Part shown: one piece after another, positions 19,956-29,036 of the stretch
How the letters are laid out: each line of letters starts with the position of its first letter
How positions within the stretch are numbered: the stretch's first letter is position 1
Assembly (NCBI GenBank): GCA_947305865.1
Contig: CAMZEU010000006.1
Location: forward strand, 1 to 32,635
DNA from: an uncultured Clostridia bacterium
GTDB lineage: Bacteria; Bacillota; Clostridia; Christensenellales; CAG-917
DNA: 32,635 nt
Reading direction: 5' to 3'
The notes under the pieces: model-generated
What the model was told of the DNA's origin: nothing
Seen by the model: only the letters and a program-made list of their open reading frames with translations
The model's database searches: none
Translations under genes and position numbers: made by a program

Positions 19956-20804
19956 TTATAATGAATTGAAGATTCTCTTCATCTCAGCTGCATCTTCTGC
20001 TTGTGTTCCTGCTGATTCTGATAAGATATATGGTTCTAATTTATATTCTTTTAAAGCAACAGCTAATGGTTCGAATTCTGGACCATATTCTGTGTCTTCA
20101 AATGTTAAGTGCTTAATCTCACCTTTTGCACCATATTGAATTTTGGAAAAATGTACGTGCATGATTCTAGCTTTTTCGTAACCCAATTGGTCTATAATTG
20201 GATCTAAAACGATTCTCTTATAGTCATCAGTTGTCTTTAAAGCACCTTGTAATAAGGAATTTACATGGCCAAAATCTACACATGGTATAATATTTTTATG
20301 TATCTTACATAAATCTATAACTTCTTGGACTGTTCCGATTTGTCCTTGCTTGCCCATTGTTTCTGGACAAATATATACATCGTCATATCCAGCATCTAAT
20401 AATTTTTGCATTGTGTTTTCTACACCAGCTTTAACTTTGTTAAAAGCAAAATCTCTATCTTGTTTCATTTGTGCACCGGAATGGAAAACTACTCTGTTTC
20501 CACCAAAACATTTTTCAATTTTGACAGAATTTAAGATGTAATTATATGAATTTTCAATTTTCTCTTGTTCAAGAGCTGCAAAGTTAATAAAGTATGGCGC
20601 ATGCGCTGTGATTTCTATGTTGTTAGCTTTAGCTATCTTTCCAAGCTCTGTAGCGGTCTCTGCTGAAATTAAGATACCTCTACCGAATGAATACTCGAAT
20701 ATCTCTAAATTACGCTTAGAAAGCCACTCAGGCATTTCCTTTGTGTGCTTATATCCTTCTCTAGCAAATGATTCTGAATTTCCAGATGGACCAAACTTTA
20801 TCAT
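19956..20804 (-). CDS. nfo: Deoxyribonuclease IV (AP endonuclease family 2, TIM barrel)
   Basis: AHAPYFINFAA, VVFHSGAQ, ICPETMGKQGQIGTVQEVIDLC, PCVDFGHVNSL, MHVHFSKIQYG, ILSESAGTQAEDA: Nfo metal-site-like motifs. Confidence 0.88.
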   Translation of the reverse strand: MIKFGPSGNSESFAREGYKHTKEMPEWLSKRNLEIFEYSFGRGILISAETATELGKIAKANNIEITAHAPYFINFAALEQEKIENSYNYILNSVKIEKCFGGNRVVFHSGAQMKQDRDFAFNKVKAGVENTMQKLLDAGYDDVYICPETMGKQGQIGTVQEVIDLCKIHKNIIPCVDFGHVNSLLQGALKTTDDYKRIVLDPIIDQLGYEKARIMHVHFSKIQYGAKGEIKHLTFEDTEYGPEFEPLAVALKEYKLEPYILSESAGTQAEDAAEMKRIFNSL

Positions 20805-20813
20805 ATTAACCTC

Positions 20814-21722
20814 TTATAAATTGAAATAAGTTATAGCTTCTTGTCTGTCTTTCTCTATTTGTCTTTGGAGATCTGGGACATTTTTGAACTTTTTGATGTT
20901 CCTTATCTTCTTATAGAAGATTAATTTGATGTCTTTACCATATAAATCTCCACTGAAATTGAGTAAATTTGTTTCTATTGTGTAATTATTGTTTCCAAAT
21001 GTTGGCTTTTTGCCCACATTGGTTATGGAATAATATTTATTCTTATTAATGATTACAGATGTGAGATATACACCTTCACTTAACTTAAGTCTATCATTTT
21101 CAAATGGGAGATTTGCTGTTGGGAATCCTAAGAATCTTCCTCTACCTTCGTCATGGTTTACTTTTCCAACTATGAAATAGTTCTCTGTTAATAAACTATT
21201 AACTAGTTCCATCTCTCCATTCTTAATATATGTCTTAATCTTGGTTGCAGAAACTTTACCACCATTCTTGGATACAAATGGCATAACCTTAAAGGTTATG
21301 TGTTTCTCTTGTAAGTATTTTCTTATCTCTTCTATTCCAAATTCTGCATTTCTTCCACATCTATAATCCTTTCCTACAACGATACATCTAATATTGAATG
21401 TTCTTGCAAGTCTATCTAGGAAGATGTTTCCAGGTAAAGATGCAAACAAAGGATCCATAGTTGCTACTATCATATTGTCCATACCATAGTTTTGTGCAGC
21501 TTCTATTCTCTCTTTAATTGTGTAGATTTGTCTTTCTTTTGTTCCAAATGTGATGTTTATATCGTTGCCAAAGGTCAAAAGTGCTGTCTCATAGCCCTTT
21601 TCTTTTGCAATTGCTTTGCATTCGTCTAGTAAAGCTTTGTGTCCAATATGAAGACAATCGAAAAATCCTAGTGCTAATACTAGTGGTTTGTCATATTTAG
21701 TTTCAAATTTAAGAACGTTCAT
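20814..21722 (-). CDS. ribF: Bifunctional riboflavin kinase / FAD synthetase RibF
   Basis: LALGFFDCLHIGHKALL, VVGKDYRCGRNAEFG, VSATKIKTYIKNGEM, GRGRFLGFPTANL; riboflavin kinase tail KKPTFGNNNYTIETNLLNFSGDLYGK. Confidence 0.95.
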   Translation of the reverse strand: MNVLKFETKYDKPLVLALGFFDCLHIGHKALLDECKAIAKEKGYETALLTFGNDINITFGTKERQIYTIKERIEAAQNYGMDNMIVATMDPLFASLPGNIFLDRLARTFNIRCIVVGKDYRCGRNAEFGIEEIRKYLQEKHITFKVMPFVSKNGGKVSATKIKTYIKNGEMELVNSLLTENYFIVGKVNHDEGRGRFLGFPTANLPFENDRLKLSEGVYLTSVIINKNKYYSITNVGKKPTFGNNNYTIETNLLNFSGDLYGKDIKLIFYKKIRNIKKFKNVPDLQRQIEKDRQEAITYFNL

Positions 21723-22603
21723 CTTACTCTTTCCTTTAATACTAGTTTTCCATCTTCACTTTTATATCCTAAGGATATAAGGTAACCTTGATATCTTACT
21801 AAGAATAATCCATCTGGAAGATTATCGCATTTCTCTGGTATTCCATTTAAGCAATGAGTTGCTATTTCTTCTGGAAGTTCAACCTGAGGAATATCAAATC
21901 TCTTCATGGCATCATCTACACTTATAACATATTTGCCAGGCTCAGCATTAAGTTCATCAAAGGTTGCTGTTTCAGAAATATCAAACTCTCCTACTTTAGT
22001 TCTCTTTAAATCGGACATATATCCAATTGTTCCTAATGCCTTGGCGAAATCTCTTGCAAGTGATCTTATATAAGTTCCACCTGCACACTTGATTTCAAAT
22101 GAATATGTGTTTTCGTTTATTTGTTCAAGTAGTTTTATATATTCTATATAAACTTTTCTACTTGGTATGTCTGGTGTTTGTCCGTGTCTTACTAGCTTGT
22201 ATGCTTTAACACCATTTATGTTTATTGCAGAAAGTCCTGGTGGTACTTGGTCTATCTCACCTTCAAACTGAGGAATGGCTTTTAAGATTTCTTCTTTAGT
22301 TGGAATCTTTCCACCTTTTTCAGTTATCTCGCCTTCTGTATCTAGAGTTGCAGTTGTTTCACCAAAGGTGAACTGAGCAACATATATCTTTGTTTTTCCA
22401 CCAAGTATTTGGAATAATCTAGCTGCTTTCCCTATTGCAATTAGTAATACTCCATCTACGTTTGGATCTAGAGTTCCGCAATGTCCGACCTTGATATTCT
22501 TGTTTCCAGTATATCTTTTATATATCCCTCTTACCTTTACAACGGCATTATTTGAGGTCATACCTCTTGGTTTATATACATTTACGAACCCGTTTAATTC
22601 CAT
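21719..22603 (-). CDS. truB: tRNA pseudouridine-55 synthase TruB
   Basis: GFVNVYKPRGMTSNNAV, VGHCGTLDPNVDGVLLIAIGKAARL (catalytic Asp motif), CAGGTYIRSLARDFAKALG. Confidence 0.96.
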   Translation of the reverse strand: MELNGFVNVYKPRGMTSNNAVVKVRGIYKRYTGNKNIKVGHCGTLDPNVDGVLLIAIGKAARLFQILGGKTKIYVAQFTFGETTATLDTEGEITEKGGKIPTKEEILKAIPQFEGEIDQVPPGLSAININGVKAYKLVRHGQTPDIPSRKVYIEYIKLLEQINENTYSFEIKCAGGTYIRSLARDFAKALGTIGYMSDLKRTKVGEFDISETATFDELNAEPGKYVISVDDAMKRFDIPQVELPEEIATHCLNGIPEKCDNLPDGLFLVRYQGYLISLGYKSEDGKLVLKERVR

Positions 22604-23604
22604 TACATGTAATCTCTAACAACTTTTAGTATTCTTTCTAGGACATCTTCATAGTATCCAGAGATTCTGCATCCAGATGCTCCTTTGTGTCCACCACCAC
22701 CGAATACAGCTGCCATTGCAGATACGTCTATATCTCCAACACCTCTGAAACTAATCTTCCAAGAAAGGTTTTCTGTTTCGCAAATGGAAACTGCAACTTT
22801 AATTCCCATGATGTTTCTAACAGATGAGATAATTCCTTCTGTATGCATTTGGTTTGTTCCAGTTGCTTCAAAGTCTTCTTTTCTGTATGTTATAATACCT
22901 ATGGTATTATTGTCATAGAACTTAACTTTGTTTAATACTCTTTGCTTAAGATTAAATACATTCATACCTATGCTTGAGAAAGCATTGTAGATAATCTCTT
23001 GTGGATCAAGTTTGAATTTTCTTAACTCTTGTACAATAGAAAGAGTTTCATTTGTTGTGTTTGAGAATTGGAAGCAACCTGTATCTGTAATTATTGCTGT
23101 GAATAACATGGCTGCTATTTCATCATCTAATCCTCTAAGATATTGGACGAATTTGAAGATTATTTCTCCACAAGCAGCTGCATGAGCATCTATTAATGCT
23201 ATATCTGCAAACTTACCACGAGATACATGATGGTCTATCATGATTTGTTTCTTTGCAGACATATATGGAGATATTCCACCACCCATTCTATCCAAAGATG
23301 CGATATCTACAGAAATTGCCAAATCTGCCTTGCCTTGGTGTTCACTAGTTTTTTTAATGTAATCCAAGTAAGGAAGATAATTGAATTTGTCTGGAATTTC
23401 GTCATCACAATATACAAAAGAGGTCTTTCCCATCTTAACAAGTTGTCTGCATAATGCAAGACCACTACCTATACAATCTCCATCTGGATTGACATGGATA
23501 AAGATAGAAATGGTTTCAGCTTTGTCTATCTCTTTCTTGATGACAAACATTCTCTCTTTTTGATAGCTTTCTGCTGTCTTAAATATTGGTTGTTTCTTAT
23601 CCAT
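22603..23604 (-). CDS. nrnA: DHH/DHHA1 bifunctional oligoribonuclease / pAp phosphatase NrnA
   Basis: HVNPDGDCIGSGLAL, MIDHHVSRG (DHH), FGGGGHKGASGC (DHHA1); located between rbfA and truB. Confidence 0.94.
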   Translation of the reverse strand: MDKKQPIFKTAESYQKERMFVIKKEIDKAETISIFIHVNPDGDCIGSGLALCRQLVKMGKTSFVYCDDEIPDKFNYLPYLDYIKKTSEHQGKADLAISVDIASLDRMGGGISPYMSAKKQIMIDHHVSRGKFADIALIDAHAAACGEIIFKFVQYLRGLDDEIAAMLFTAIITDTGCFQFSNTTNETLSIVQELRKFKLDPQEIIYNAFSSIGMNVFNLKQRVLNKVKFYDNNTIGIITYRKEDFEATGTNQMHTEGIISSVRNIMGIKVAVSICETENLSWKISFRGVGDIDVSAMAAVFGGGGHKGASGCRISGYYEDVLERILKVVRDYM

Positions 23605-23981
23605 TATTTATTATCCTCATCCGCTGGAGGTATATTTAAACCTCTAAGTATCTCGTCTATTCTTGAACCTTCTTCCTCTACTGTATCTAGTACGAAATTG
23701 AGTTCTGGAATATTTCTAATCTTGACCCTAGTCTTTAATGCATTACGAATATACAATGCAGAACGAACAACTGTGTCAAAAGATTCTTTTTGTTGCTCCT
23801 TGTTATTGTCTTTTGTATAAACGCTAATGTATACCTTGGCATACTTCAAATCTGGAGTAGTCTTAACTTTGGTTACACTAATAATAGCAGTTCCAATTCT
23901 TGGATCTTTAATATCTTCAGATATTATTATAGAAATCTGTCTTTGTAATTCTGAATTAATTCTATCTACTTTTACGTTCAT
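23604..23981 (-). CDS. rbfA: 30S ribosome-binding factor RbfA
   Basis: VDRINSELQRQISIIISEDIKDPRIG...SVTKVKTTPDLKYAKVYISVY, plus position after infB. Confidence 0.95.
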   Translation of the reverse strand: MNVKVDRINSELQRQISIIISEDIKDPRIGTAIISVTKVKTTPDLKYAKVYISVYTKDNNKEQQKESFDTVVRSALYIRNALKTRVKIRNIPELNFVLDTVEEEGSRIDEILRGLNIPPADEDNK

Positions 23982-23982
23982 A

Positions 23983-26697
23983 TTAGTCTACTATTTCCTC
24001 TTCTGAGTATGATTCAATGATGTCTCCAACTAAGATGTCTTCAAAGTTATGTAATTGAATACCACAATCCCAACCTTCTTTAATTTCTTTAACATCATCT
24101 TTGTTATGCTTTAAGGAATCAATCTTTGTATTAACAATGACTTCATCACCTCTTAATACTCTTGCCTTGCTGCCTCTTGTGATAATACCGTTAATAACGT
24201 GAGAACCTGCAATAACACCAGCACCAGTGATGTTGAAGATTTGTCTAACTTCTGCTTGGCCGTTAACAACTTCTCTATACTTAGGTGCAACCATTCCTTT
24301 AACTGCGAACTTAACATCATTAATTGCATCATAAATAACGTTGTAACTCTTAATTTCAACACCAATCTTAGCTGCAGCATTCTTTTGTGCTTCGGTAATA
24401 CCGAGGTTGAATCCAATAATGATTGCCTTTGCTGTGAGAGCGAGATTGATATCATTATCTGTTACAGCACCAACTGCTTTATGGATAATTTCAACTTTAA
24501 CTTCTTCGTTTCCAAGAGGTTGTAATGAATTACATACTGCTTCTACAGAACCTTGTACGTCTGCTTTTACAATAAGTTTCAAGCTCTTTAACTCACCTGC
24601 TTTAATCTTTGCAAAGATATCTGCAAGAGATGTTGCGCCAGCATTTTGTGCTTCTTTGTTGAGCTTATTCTTTCTTTCTTCGATTAAGTCTTTAGCGAAT
24701 TTATCATTTTGAACAACTATGATTTGGTCTCCAGCTGCTGGAACTTCAACAAAACCTGATACAGATACTGGAATACTTGGTCCAGCTGTCTTAACAGCTT
24801 TGTTCTTGTCGTCTGTCATGGATCTAATCTTTCCATAACATGTTCCTGCTACAACTACATCTCCAACCTTAAGAGTTCCTTTTTGTACAAGAATTGTAGC
24901 GATAGGACCTTTACCTTTATCCAATCTAGATTCAATAATAGTACCACTTGCTTTTCTGTCTGGGTTTGCTTCAAGATTCATATCTTCTGCAACGAGTGTA
25001 ACTGTTTCAAGTAATTCATCAATACCAAAACCAGTCTTAGCTGATACTCTAACTACTGGAACTTCGCCACCCCATTCAGCTGGTTGTACTTCGTGTTGAG
25101 CAAGTTGTTGTAATACTCTATCTGGATTTGCACCTGGTCTATCCATCTTATTAAGAGCAACAATCATTCTTACACCTGCATTCTTTGCATGGTTAATAGA
25201 TTCTATTGTTTGAGGCATTATACCGTCGTCTGCAGCTACAACAAGAATTGCTATATCTGTTACTTGGCTACCTCTTGCTCTCATTGCTGTGAATGCTTCG
25301 TGACCTGGAGTATCAATAAATGTAACGAGTTTGTCGTCTACTTTTACTGTGTAAGCACCAATTGCTTGTGTAATACCACCTGCTTCCTTGCTTGCTACGT
25401 TAGCTTTTCTAATGTAGTCTAACAATGAAGTCTTACCATGGTCTACGTGACCCATTACAGTGATGATTGGAGGACGTGGTTGAAGCTTATCTAATTCTTC
25501 AATATCATCATTCTCTTGTTGTGATGAAAGCACAGATTCTGTTGTTATCTCTGGCTTATATTCAATATTAATATTGAATTCTGTTGCAATTAATTGTGCT
25601 GTTTCAATATCTATATTGTCATTAATTGTCTTAATAATACCAAGCATGAATAACTTCTTAATGATTTCTGTTGCAGGAATACCTGTCTTAGAACAAAGAG
25701 TCTTCATTGGAACGATTTCAGTTGTAATTACGCAGCTTTGAGGAGTATTGTCTGCTTTTTGTGCAACTGATTCGGATTGGTGTTTAACCTTTCTTTGTCT
25801 TACGTATCCGTTTTCATCTTCGTCGTCATAGCCATCGTAGTTTCCACGATGTTTTGTATCTACAACATAACCTTTTCTAAGTTTTTCTTTTTCGGATTTA
25901 ACTGTCTTTTCATCTCCACTGAACTTATTCTTCTTACCCTTCTTTGTTTCTTCTATCTTTGGAGGATAATTTACTGGAGCAGCTGCTTGGCCAGGTCTTT
26001 GTGGTTGTTGTGGTCTTGGACCCTTATCTGTACCTTGACCTCTTTGTTGTCTCTTTCCATCATCCTTTCCAAATACTTTAGTAATTGTGGTAGCTGGTTT
26101 GGATTTGTCTGGCTTTTCTGGCTTTGGCTCTGGCTTTGGAGAGATAAATACTCTCTTGATGTCGCCATTTGCTGTTCTAACTGTAGCAATATTTCCTTCA
26201 ATAGAAATAACTTCGTCTTTTGGTTCTTCTTTTTTAGGCTCTTGTTTAGGTTCAGCTTTTTGTTTTTTACTTGGTTTTTCTGGCTCTTGAGTTGGCTCAG
26301 TTGTTTCAACTGTTTCTTCCTTCTTTTCTTCTACAACAGGAGCAGGAGCTGGTTCTTCGACCTTGGCTTCTTCAGCTGCCTTTGCTGCAGCTTCTTCCTC
26401 TTTGGCCTTTTGTGCAGCTTCTTGTTCAGCCTTTAATCTTGCTTCTTCAGCTGCCTTTGCCTCTGCTTCTTGCTTAGCCTTAAATTCTTCAATAGCCTTT
26501 TGATAAGCTTCTGCTTCAGCAGCTTGTTCAGCCTCTTTCTTAGCTATTAATTCAGCTTCTTTGGCATCATACTTATCTTTGATAACCTTAAGTTTATCCT
26601 TAGCTAGGCTAATTCTATCCATTAACTCCTCTAACTTTGTTAGAGTGTTTTGAATATCATTTGGTGAAAATTTATTATTGTTATTATTTTCTGCCAT
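23983..26697 (-). CDS. infB: Translation initiation factor IF-2
   Basis: PPIITVMGHVDHGKTSLLDYIR, TFIDTPGHEAFTAMRARG, VALNKMDRPGA, complete IF-2 C-terminus; long low-complexity Ala/Glu/Lys/Pro N-terminal extension. Confidence 0.98.
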   Translation of the reverse strand: MAENNNNNKFSPNDIQNTLTKLEELMDRISLAKDKLKVIKDKYDAKEAELIAKKEAEQAAEAEAYQKAIEEFKAKQEAEAKAAEEARLKAEQEAAQKAKEEEAAAKAAEEAKVEEPAPAPVVEEKKEETVETTEPTQEPEKPSKKQKAEPKQEPKKEEPKDEVISIEGNIATVRTANGDIKRVFISPKPEPKPEKPDKSKPATTITKVFGKDDGKRQQRGQGTDKGPRPQQPQRPGQAAAPVNYPPKIEETKKGKKNKFSGDEKTVKSEKEKLRKGYVVDTKHRGNYDGYDDEDENGYVRQRKVKHQSESVAQKADNTPQSCVITTEIVPMKTLCSKTGIPATEIIKKLFMLGIIKTINDNIDIETAQLIATEFNINIEYKPEITTESVLSSQQENDDIEELDKLQPRPPIITVMGHVDHGKTSLLDYIRKANVASKEAGGITQAIGAYTVKVDDKLVTFIDTPGHEAFTAMRARGSQVTDIAILVVAADDGIMPQTIESINHAKNAGVRMIVALNKMDRPGANPDRVLQQLAQHEVQPAEWGGEVPVVRVSAKTGFGIDELLETVTLVAEDMNLEANPDRKASGTIIESRLDKGKGPIATILVQKGTLKVGDVVVAGTCYGKIRSMTDDKNKAVKTAGPSIPVSVSGFVEVPAAGDQIIVVQNDKFAKDLIEERKNKLNKEAQNAGATSLADIFAKIKAGELKSLKLIVKADVQGSVEAVCNSLQPLGNEEVKVEIIHKAVGAVTDNDINLALTAKAIIIGFNLGITEAQKNAAAKIGVEIKSYNVIYDAINDVKFAVKGMVAPKYREVVNGQAEVRQIFNITGAGVIAGSHVINGIITRGSKARVLRGDEVIVNTKIDSLKHNKDDVKEIKEGWDCGIQLHNFEDILVGDIIESYSEEEIVD
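26366..26460. repeat. Direct repeat of GCTTCTTCAGCTGCCTTTGC within the infB N-terminal low-complexity region
   Basis: Identical 20-mers at 26366-26385 and 26441-26460, a period of 75 bp (25 codons), encoding an AKAAEEA-type repeat in IF-2. Confidence 0.85.
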
Positions 26698-26709
26698 TTG
26701 TTTCTCCTA

Positions 26710-26991
26710 TTAATTCTGTAAGTCTTCTTTAATTCCCTTTGCAAGATTTACATCTAGTATTGCAAGCGAATGAACATTTGGTCTGTGAGTTAAAGATGGT
26801 AAATCTTCGATTTCTATTACATCATTTGATTTAGCAAATCTTCTTACTCTTTCTTTGTACTTGTCTGATGAAGAACTATCTATAATAACTAATGCTTCCT
26901 TAGTTAATGTTTTAATTTGGTCTTCGCCAAAAACTATTTTTCTAGATTTAATGGCAAATCCTATTAAAGTTTCGATTTTTCTTCTATTCAT
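26710..26991 (-). CDS. ylxQ: YlxQ-type ribosomal L7Ae-like protein
   Basis: RRKIETLIGFAIKSRKIVFGEDQIKTL...ALVIIDSSSSDKYKERV; position between ylxR and infB. Confidence 0.9.
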   Translation of the reverse strand: MNRRKIETLIGFAIKSRKIVFGEDQIKTLTKEALVIIDSSSSDKYKERVRRFAKSNDVIEIEDLPSLTHRPNVHSLAILDVNLAKGIKEDLQN

Positions 26992-27244
26992 TTGTTATCT
27001 CTTTTATGACTATGTCATAAATATCTAGATTATTGTTTATTTTAAGAGCTCTATTAATAATGTTCTTCTTCTTTGCAATCTTTACACAATTCAAATCTTT
27101 GCAAATGTATACGCCTCTACCTTCCATCTTGAATTCTCTGTCTATTACAACAATTTCATCTTGTATTGTAAGACGGATTAATTCATTTTTATTTTTGTGG
27201 CATCTGCATGCACAACATTGTCTTGTAAAGGCTTGGTTCCTCAT
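26984..27244 (-). CDS. ylxR: YlxR-type RNA-binding protein (DUF448)
   Basis: TRQCCACRCHKNKNELIRLTIQ, EGRGVYICKDLNCVKIAKKKNIINRALK; located after nusA. Confidence 0.92.
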   Translation of the reverse strand: MRNQAFTRQCCACRCHKNKNELIRLTIQDEIVVIDREFKMEGRGVYICKDLNCVKIAKKKNIINRALKINNNLDIYDIVIKEITNE

Positions 27245-27253
27245 TAATTAATA

Positions 27254-28393
27254 TTATTCTCCCTTGTCTTCCTCTTTGTTTTCTAATGTAGATGAGAATG
27301 GTTTAACATCAATCTTGTAACCTGTTAATTTAGCTGCAAGTCTTGCATTTTGTCCATTTCTACCAATAGCAAGAGAAAGTTTTTCATCTGCTACGATAAC
27401 TTTTGCTGTCTTTGCATCTGGATCAACAGAAACAACCAAAGGTTGAGCTGGTGATAGTGCTCTGAAAATATATTCGTTTGGATCTTCACTGTATTCGATG
27501 ATATCAACTTTTTCGCCACCGATATCGGAAACGATTTCGTTAATACGAACACCTTTTGGTCCAATACATGCTGAAACAGGATCGATATTAGGATCATCTG
27601 AAGAAACAGCTATCTTTGTTCTACCGCCACCTTCACGAACTATATTAACAATCTTTACTAATCCAACTCTGATTTCTGGAATTTCTGTCATCATTAATGC
27701 TCTAACATATCCAGCTGCTGATCTTGAAACGAAGATTTGTGAACCACGGTTATTGGATGTGGATTCCTTAATGTTCTTGATATAAACTTTGAGAACATCA
27801 CCAACATTGTATCTTTCGCTCTTGATTTGGTCTCCTGGTAATAAAATACCCTCAACTTGTTGTTCTGGGAAATCTACATAAACTGCTGGACCTTCTTTTC
27901 TTCTGATAACAGAATTCATGATAGTTCCTTTCTTATTAGACATCTCATTAAGAACATATTGATTTCTTGTTTCGAGAATCTTTGAGAGTATCAGTTGCTT
28001 TGCAACTGTAGAAGCACTTCTTGAGAATGTTTCTGGGTGGATTTCTTCTAATAATACATCACCAACTTTATATTCTTTTGGTGGATCCATTTTAGCACCC
28101 TTTTCATTTGCTTCTTCCAAAAGGATTTGCTTTTCCTCATCTTCAACGTTATCTACTACATCTCTGTAGGAATAAACTGAGAGAGTTTGTTTTGTTTCGT
28201 TCATAACGATTGCGATTTGTACAGATTCGCCTTTGTCTTTCTTGTATGCAGCTTGGAAACTGGATGCAAGGATTTCTTTCATCTTTTCTTGATCGATTCT
28301 GTAATCTCTTTCGATTTCGTTGATTGCTTCGAACATTGCTTTTACATCAAGCATTGGTTCTTGCTTTACTTCTGCTTTCTTTCTTCTTGCCAT
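27254..28393 (-). CDS. nusA: Transcription termination/antitermination factor NusA
   Basis: N-terminal RNAP-binding helix region, S1 domain, KH region (DPVSACIGPKGVRINEIVSDIGGEKVDIIEYSEDP, LAIGRNGQNARLAAKLTGYKIDV). Strong RBS gaggaggaaaacaATG. Confidence 0.97.
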   Translation of the reverse strand: MARRKKAEVKQEPMLDVKAMFEAINEIERDYRIDQEKMKEILASSFQAAYKKDKGESVQIAIVMNETKQTLSVYSYRDVVDNVEDEEKQILLEEANEKGAKMDPPKEYKVGDVLLEEIHPETFSRSASTVAKQLILSKILETRNQYVLNEMSNKKGTIMNSVIRRKEGPAVYVDFPEQQVEGILLPGDQIKSERYNVGDVLKVYIKNIKESTSNNRGSQIFVSRSAAGYVRALMMTEIPEIRVGLVKIVNIVREGGGRTKIAVSSDDPNIDPVSACIGPKGVRINEIVSDIGGEKVDIIEYSEDPNEYIFRALSPAQPLVVSVDPDAKTAKVIVADEKLSLAIGRNGQNARLAAKLTGYKIDVKPFSSTLENKEEDKGE

Positions 28394-28405
28394 TGTTTTC
28401 CTCCT

Positions 28406-28900
28406 CTAAAACTCAATGTACGGAAGTACCTTATTTATTTTTGTTTTATTTATTGTTATTTCTTTTTTATTTTTACCACCGATAATTGTTACATCATCAC
28501 TTGTATATGCTTTTAATTCTCCGTGGATTTTTTCTTTTTTGCCATTTTCTTCGTAGAAGATCTCAATTACTTCTCCAAGATTTCTTCTGTAGTCATCGTC
28601 ATCTACGATTGGTCTATCTAAACCTGGAGATGAGATATTGAGTTGATACTCTGATGGGAAGTCTGCCTCATACAAATCTAGTTCATCACTAACTGCATTA
28701 TGTAGTACTTCTAAGTCATCAATTTGTATTCCACCTTTCTTCCAAACAAAGATAGTTAATGATGGATGTTTGTATTCTTTGAAATATTTTATTTCAACTA
28801 CTTCATATCCGTTGGTTTCTGCTATTCTGCAAATAACCTCATTAACGCTTACTCTAACGTCTTCTCTAATTGGAAATTGTGTGCTATATGTTTCTTTCAT
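28406..28900 (-). CDS. rimP: Ribosome maturation factor RimP
   Basis: NEVICRIAETNGYEVVEIKYFKEYKHPSLTIFVWKKGGIQIDDLEVLHNAVSDELD, YQLNISSPGLDRPI; directly upstream of nusA. Start set at 28900 (aaaaaggacaaagaaaaATG) because the track's start at 28954 would translate through the leader hairpin. Confidence 0.94.
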   Translation of the reverse strand: MKETYSTQFPIREDVRVSVNEVICRIAETNGYEVVEIKYFKEYKHPSLTIFVWKKGGIQIDDLEVLHNAVSDELDLYEADFPSEYQLNISSPGLDRPIVDDDDYRRNLGEVIEIFYEENGKKEKIHGELKAYTSDDVTIIGGKNKKEITINKTKINKVLPYIEF

Positions 28901-28919
28901 TTTTCTTTGTCCTTTTTTT

Positions 28920-28952
28920 ATATAACAAGAGTGAGTCGTTTCCGGCTCACTC
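28920..28952 (-). promoter_or_regulatory. Leader hairpin with interrupted U-tract upstream of rimP-nusA operon (candidate NusA-dependent attenuator)
   Basis: On the - strand: GAGTGAGCCG-GAAA-CGACTCACTC, a 10-bp stem with one G-U pair and a GNRA loop, followed by TTGTTATAT. It ends about 20 nt before the rimP start codon. Confidence 0.6.
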
Positions 28953-28978
28953 AAGAATTACATATTCATGATGTGTGT

Positions 28979-29007
28979 ATTTTAATGTTTATTTTTAAAA
29001 TAAGCAA
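28979..29007 (-). promoter_or_regulatory. Candidate sigma-A promoter for rimP-nusA-infB operon
   Basis: - strand TTGCTT (29007-29002), 17-nt spacer, TAAAAT (28984-28979); followed by the hairpin leader. In AT-rich DNA such matches can occur by chance. Confidence 0.45.
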
Positions 29008-29036
29008 CTAAAATTATATAATATTATAATTATTAT

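Noticed and set aside
25777-26436. 219-aa + strand ORF antisense to infB
   Set aside because: Composition (runs of Phe/Leu/Ser/Trp/Cys) is the reverse complement of the IF-2 Lys/Glu/Ala-rich extension. There is no RBS or recognisable domain, and it overlaps a confident CDS.
28901-28954. N-terminal extension of RimP (MSEPETTHSCYIKKGQRK)
   Set aside because: The extension is encoded by the leader hairpin, and a well-spaced Shine-Dalgarno precedes the internal ATG at 28900, where RimP-like sequence begins.
29012-29031. AATTATA-TAATAT-TATAATT inverted repeat after the PolC-like stop
   Set aside because: Composed only of A/T in an AT-rich intergenic region, so chance occurrence is likely. It could act as an UP-like element, but nothing in the sequence demonstrates this.
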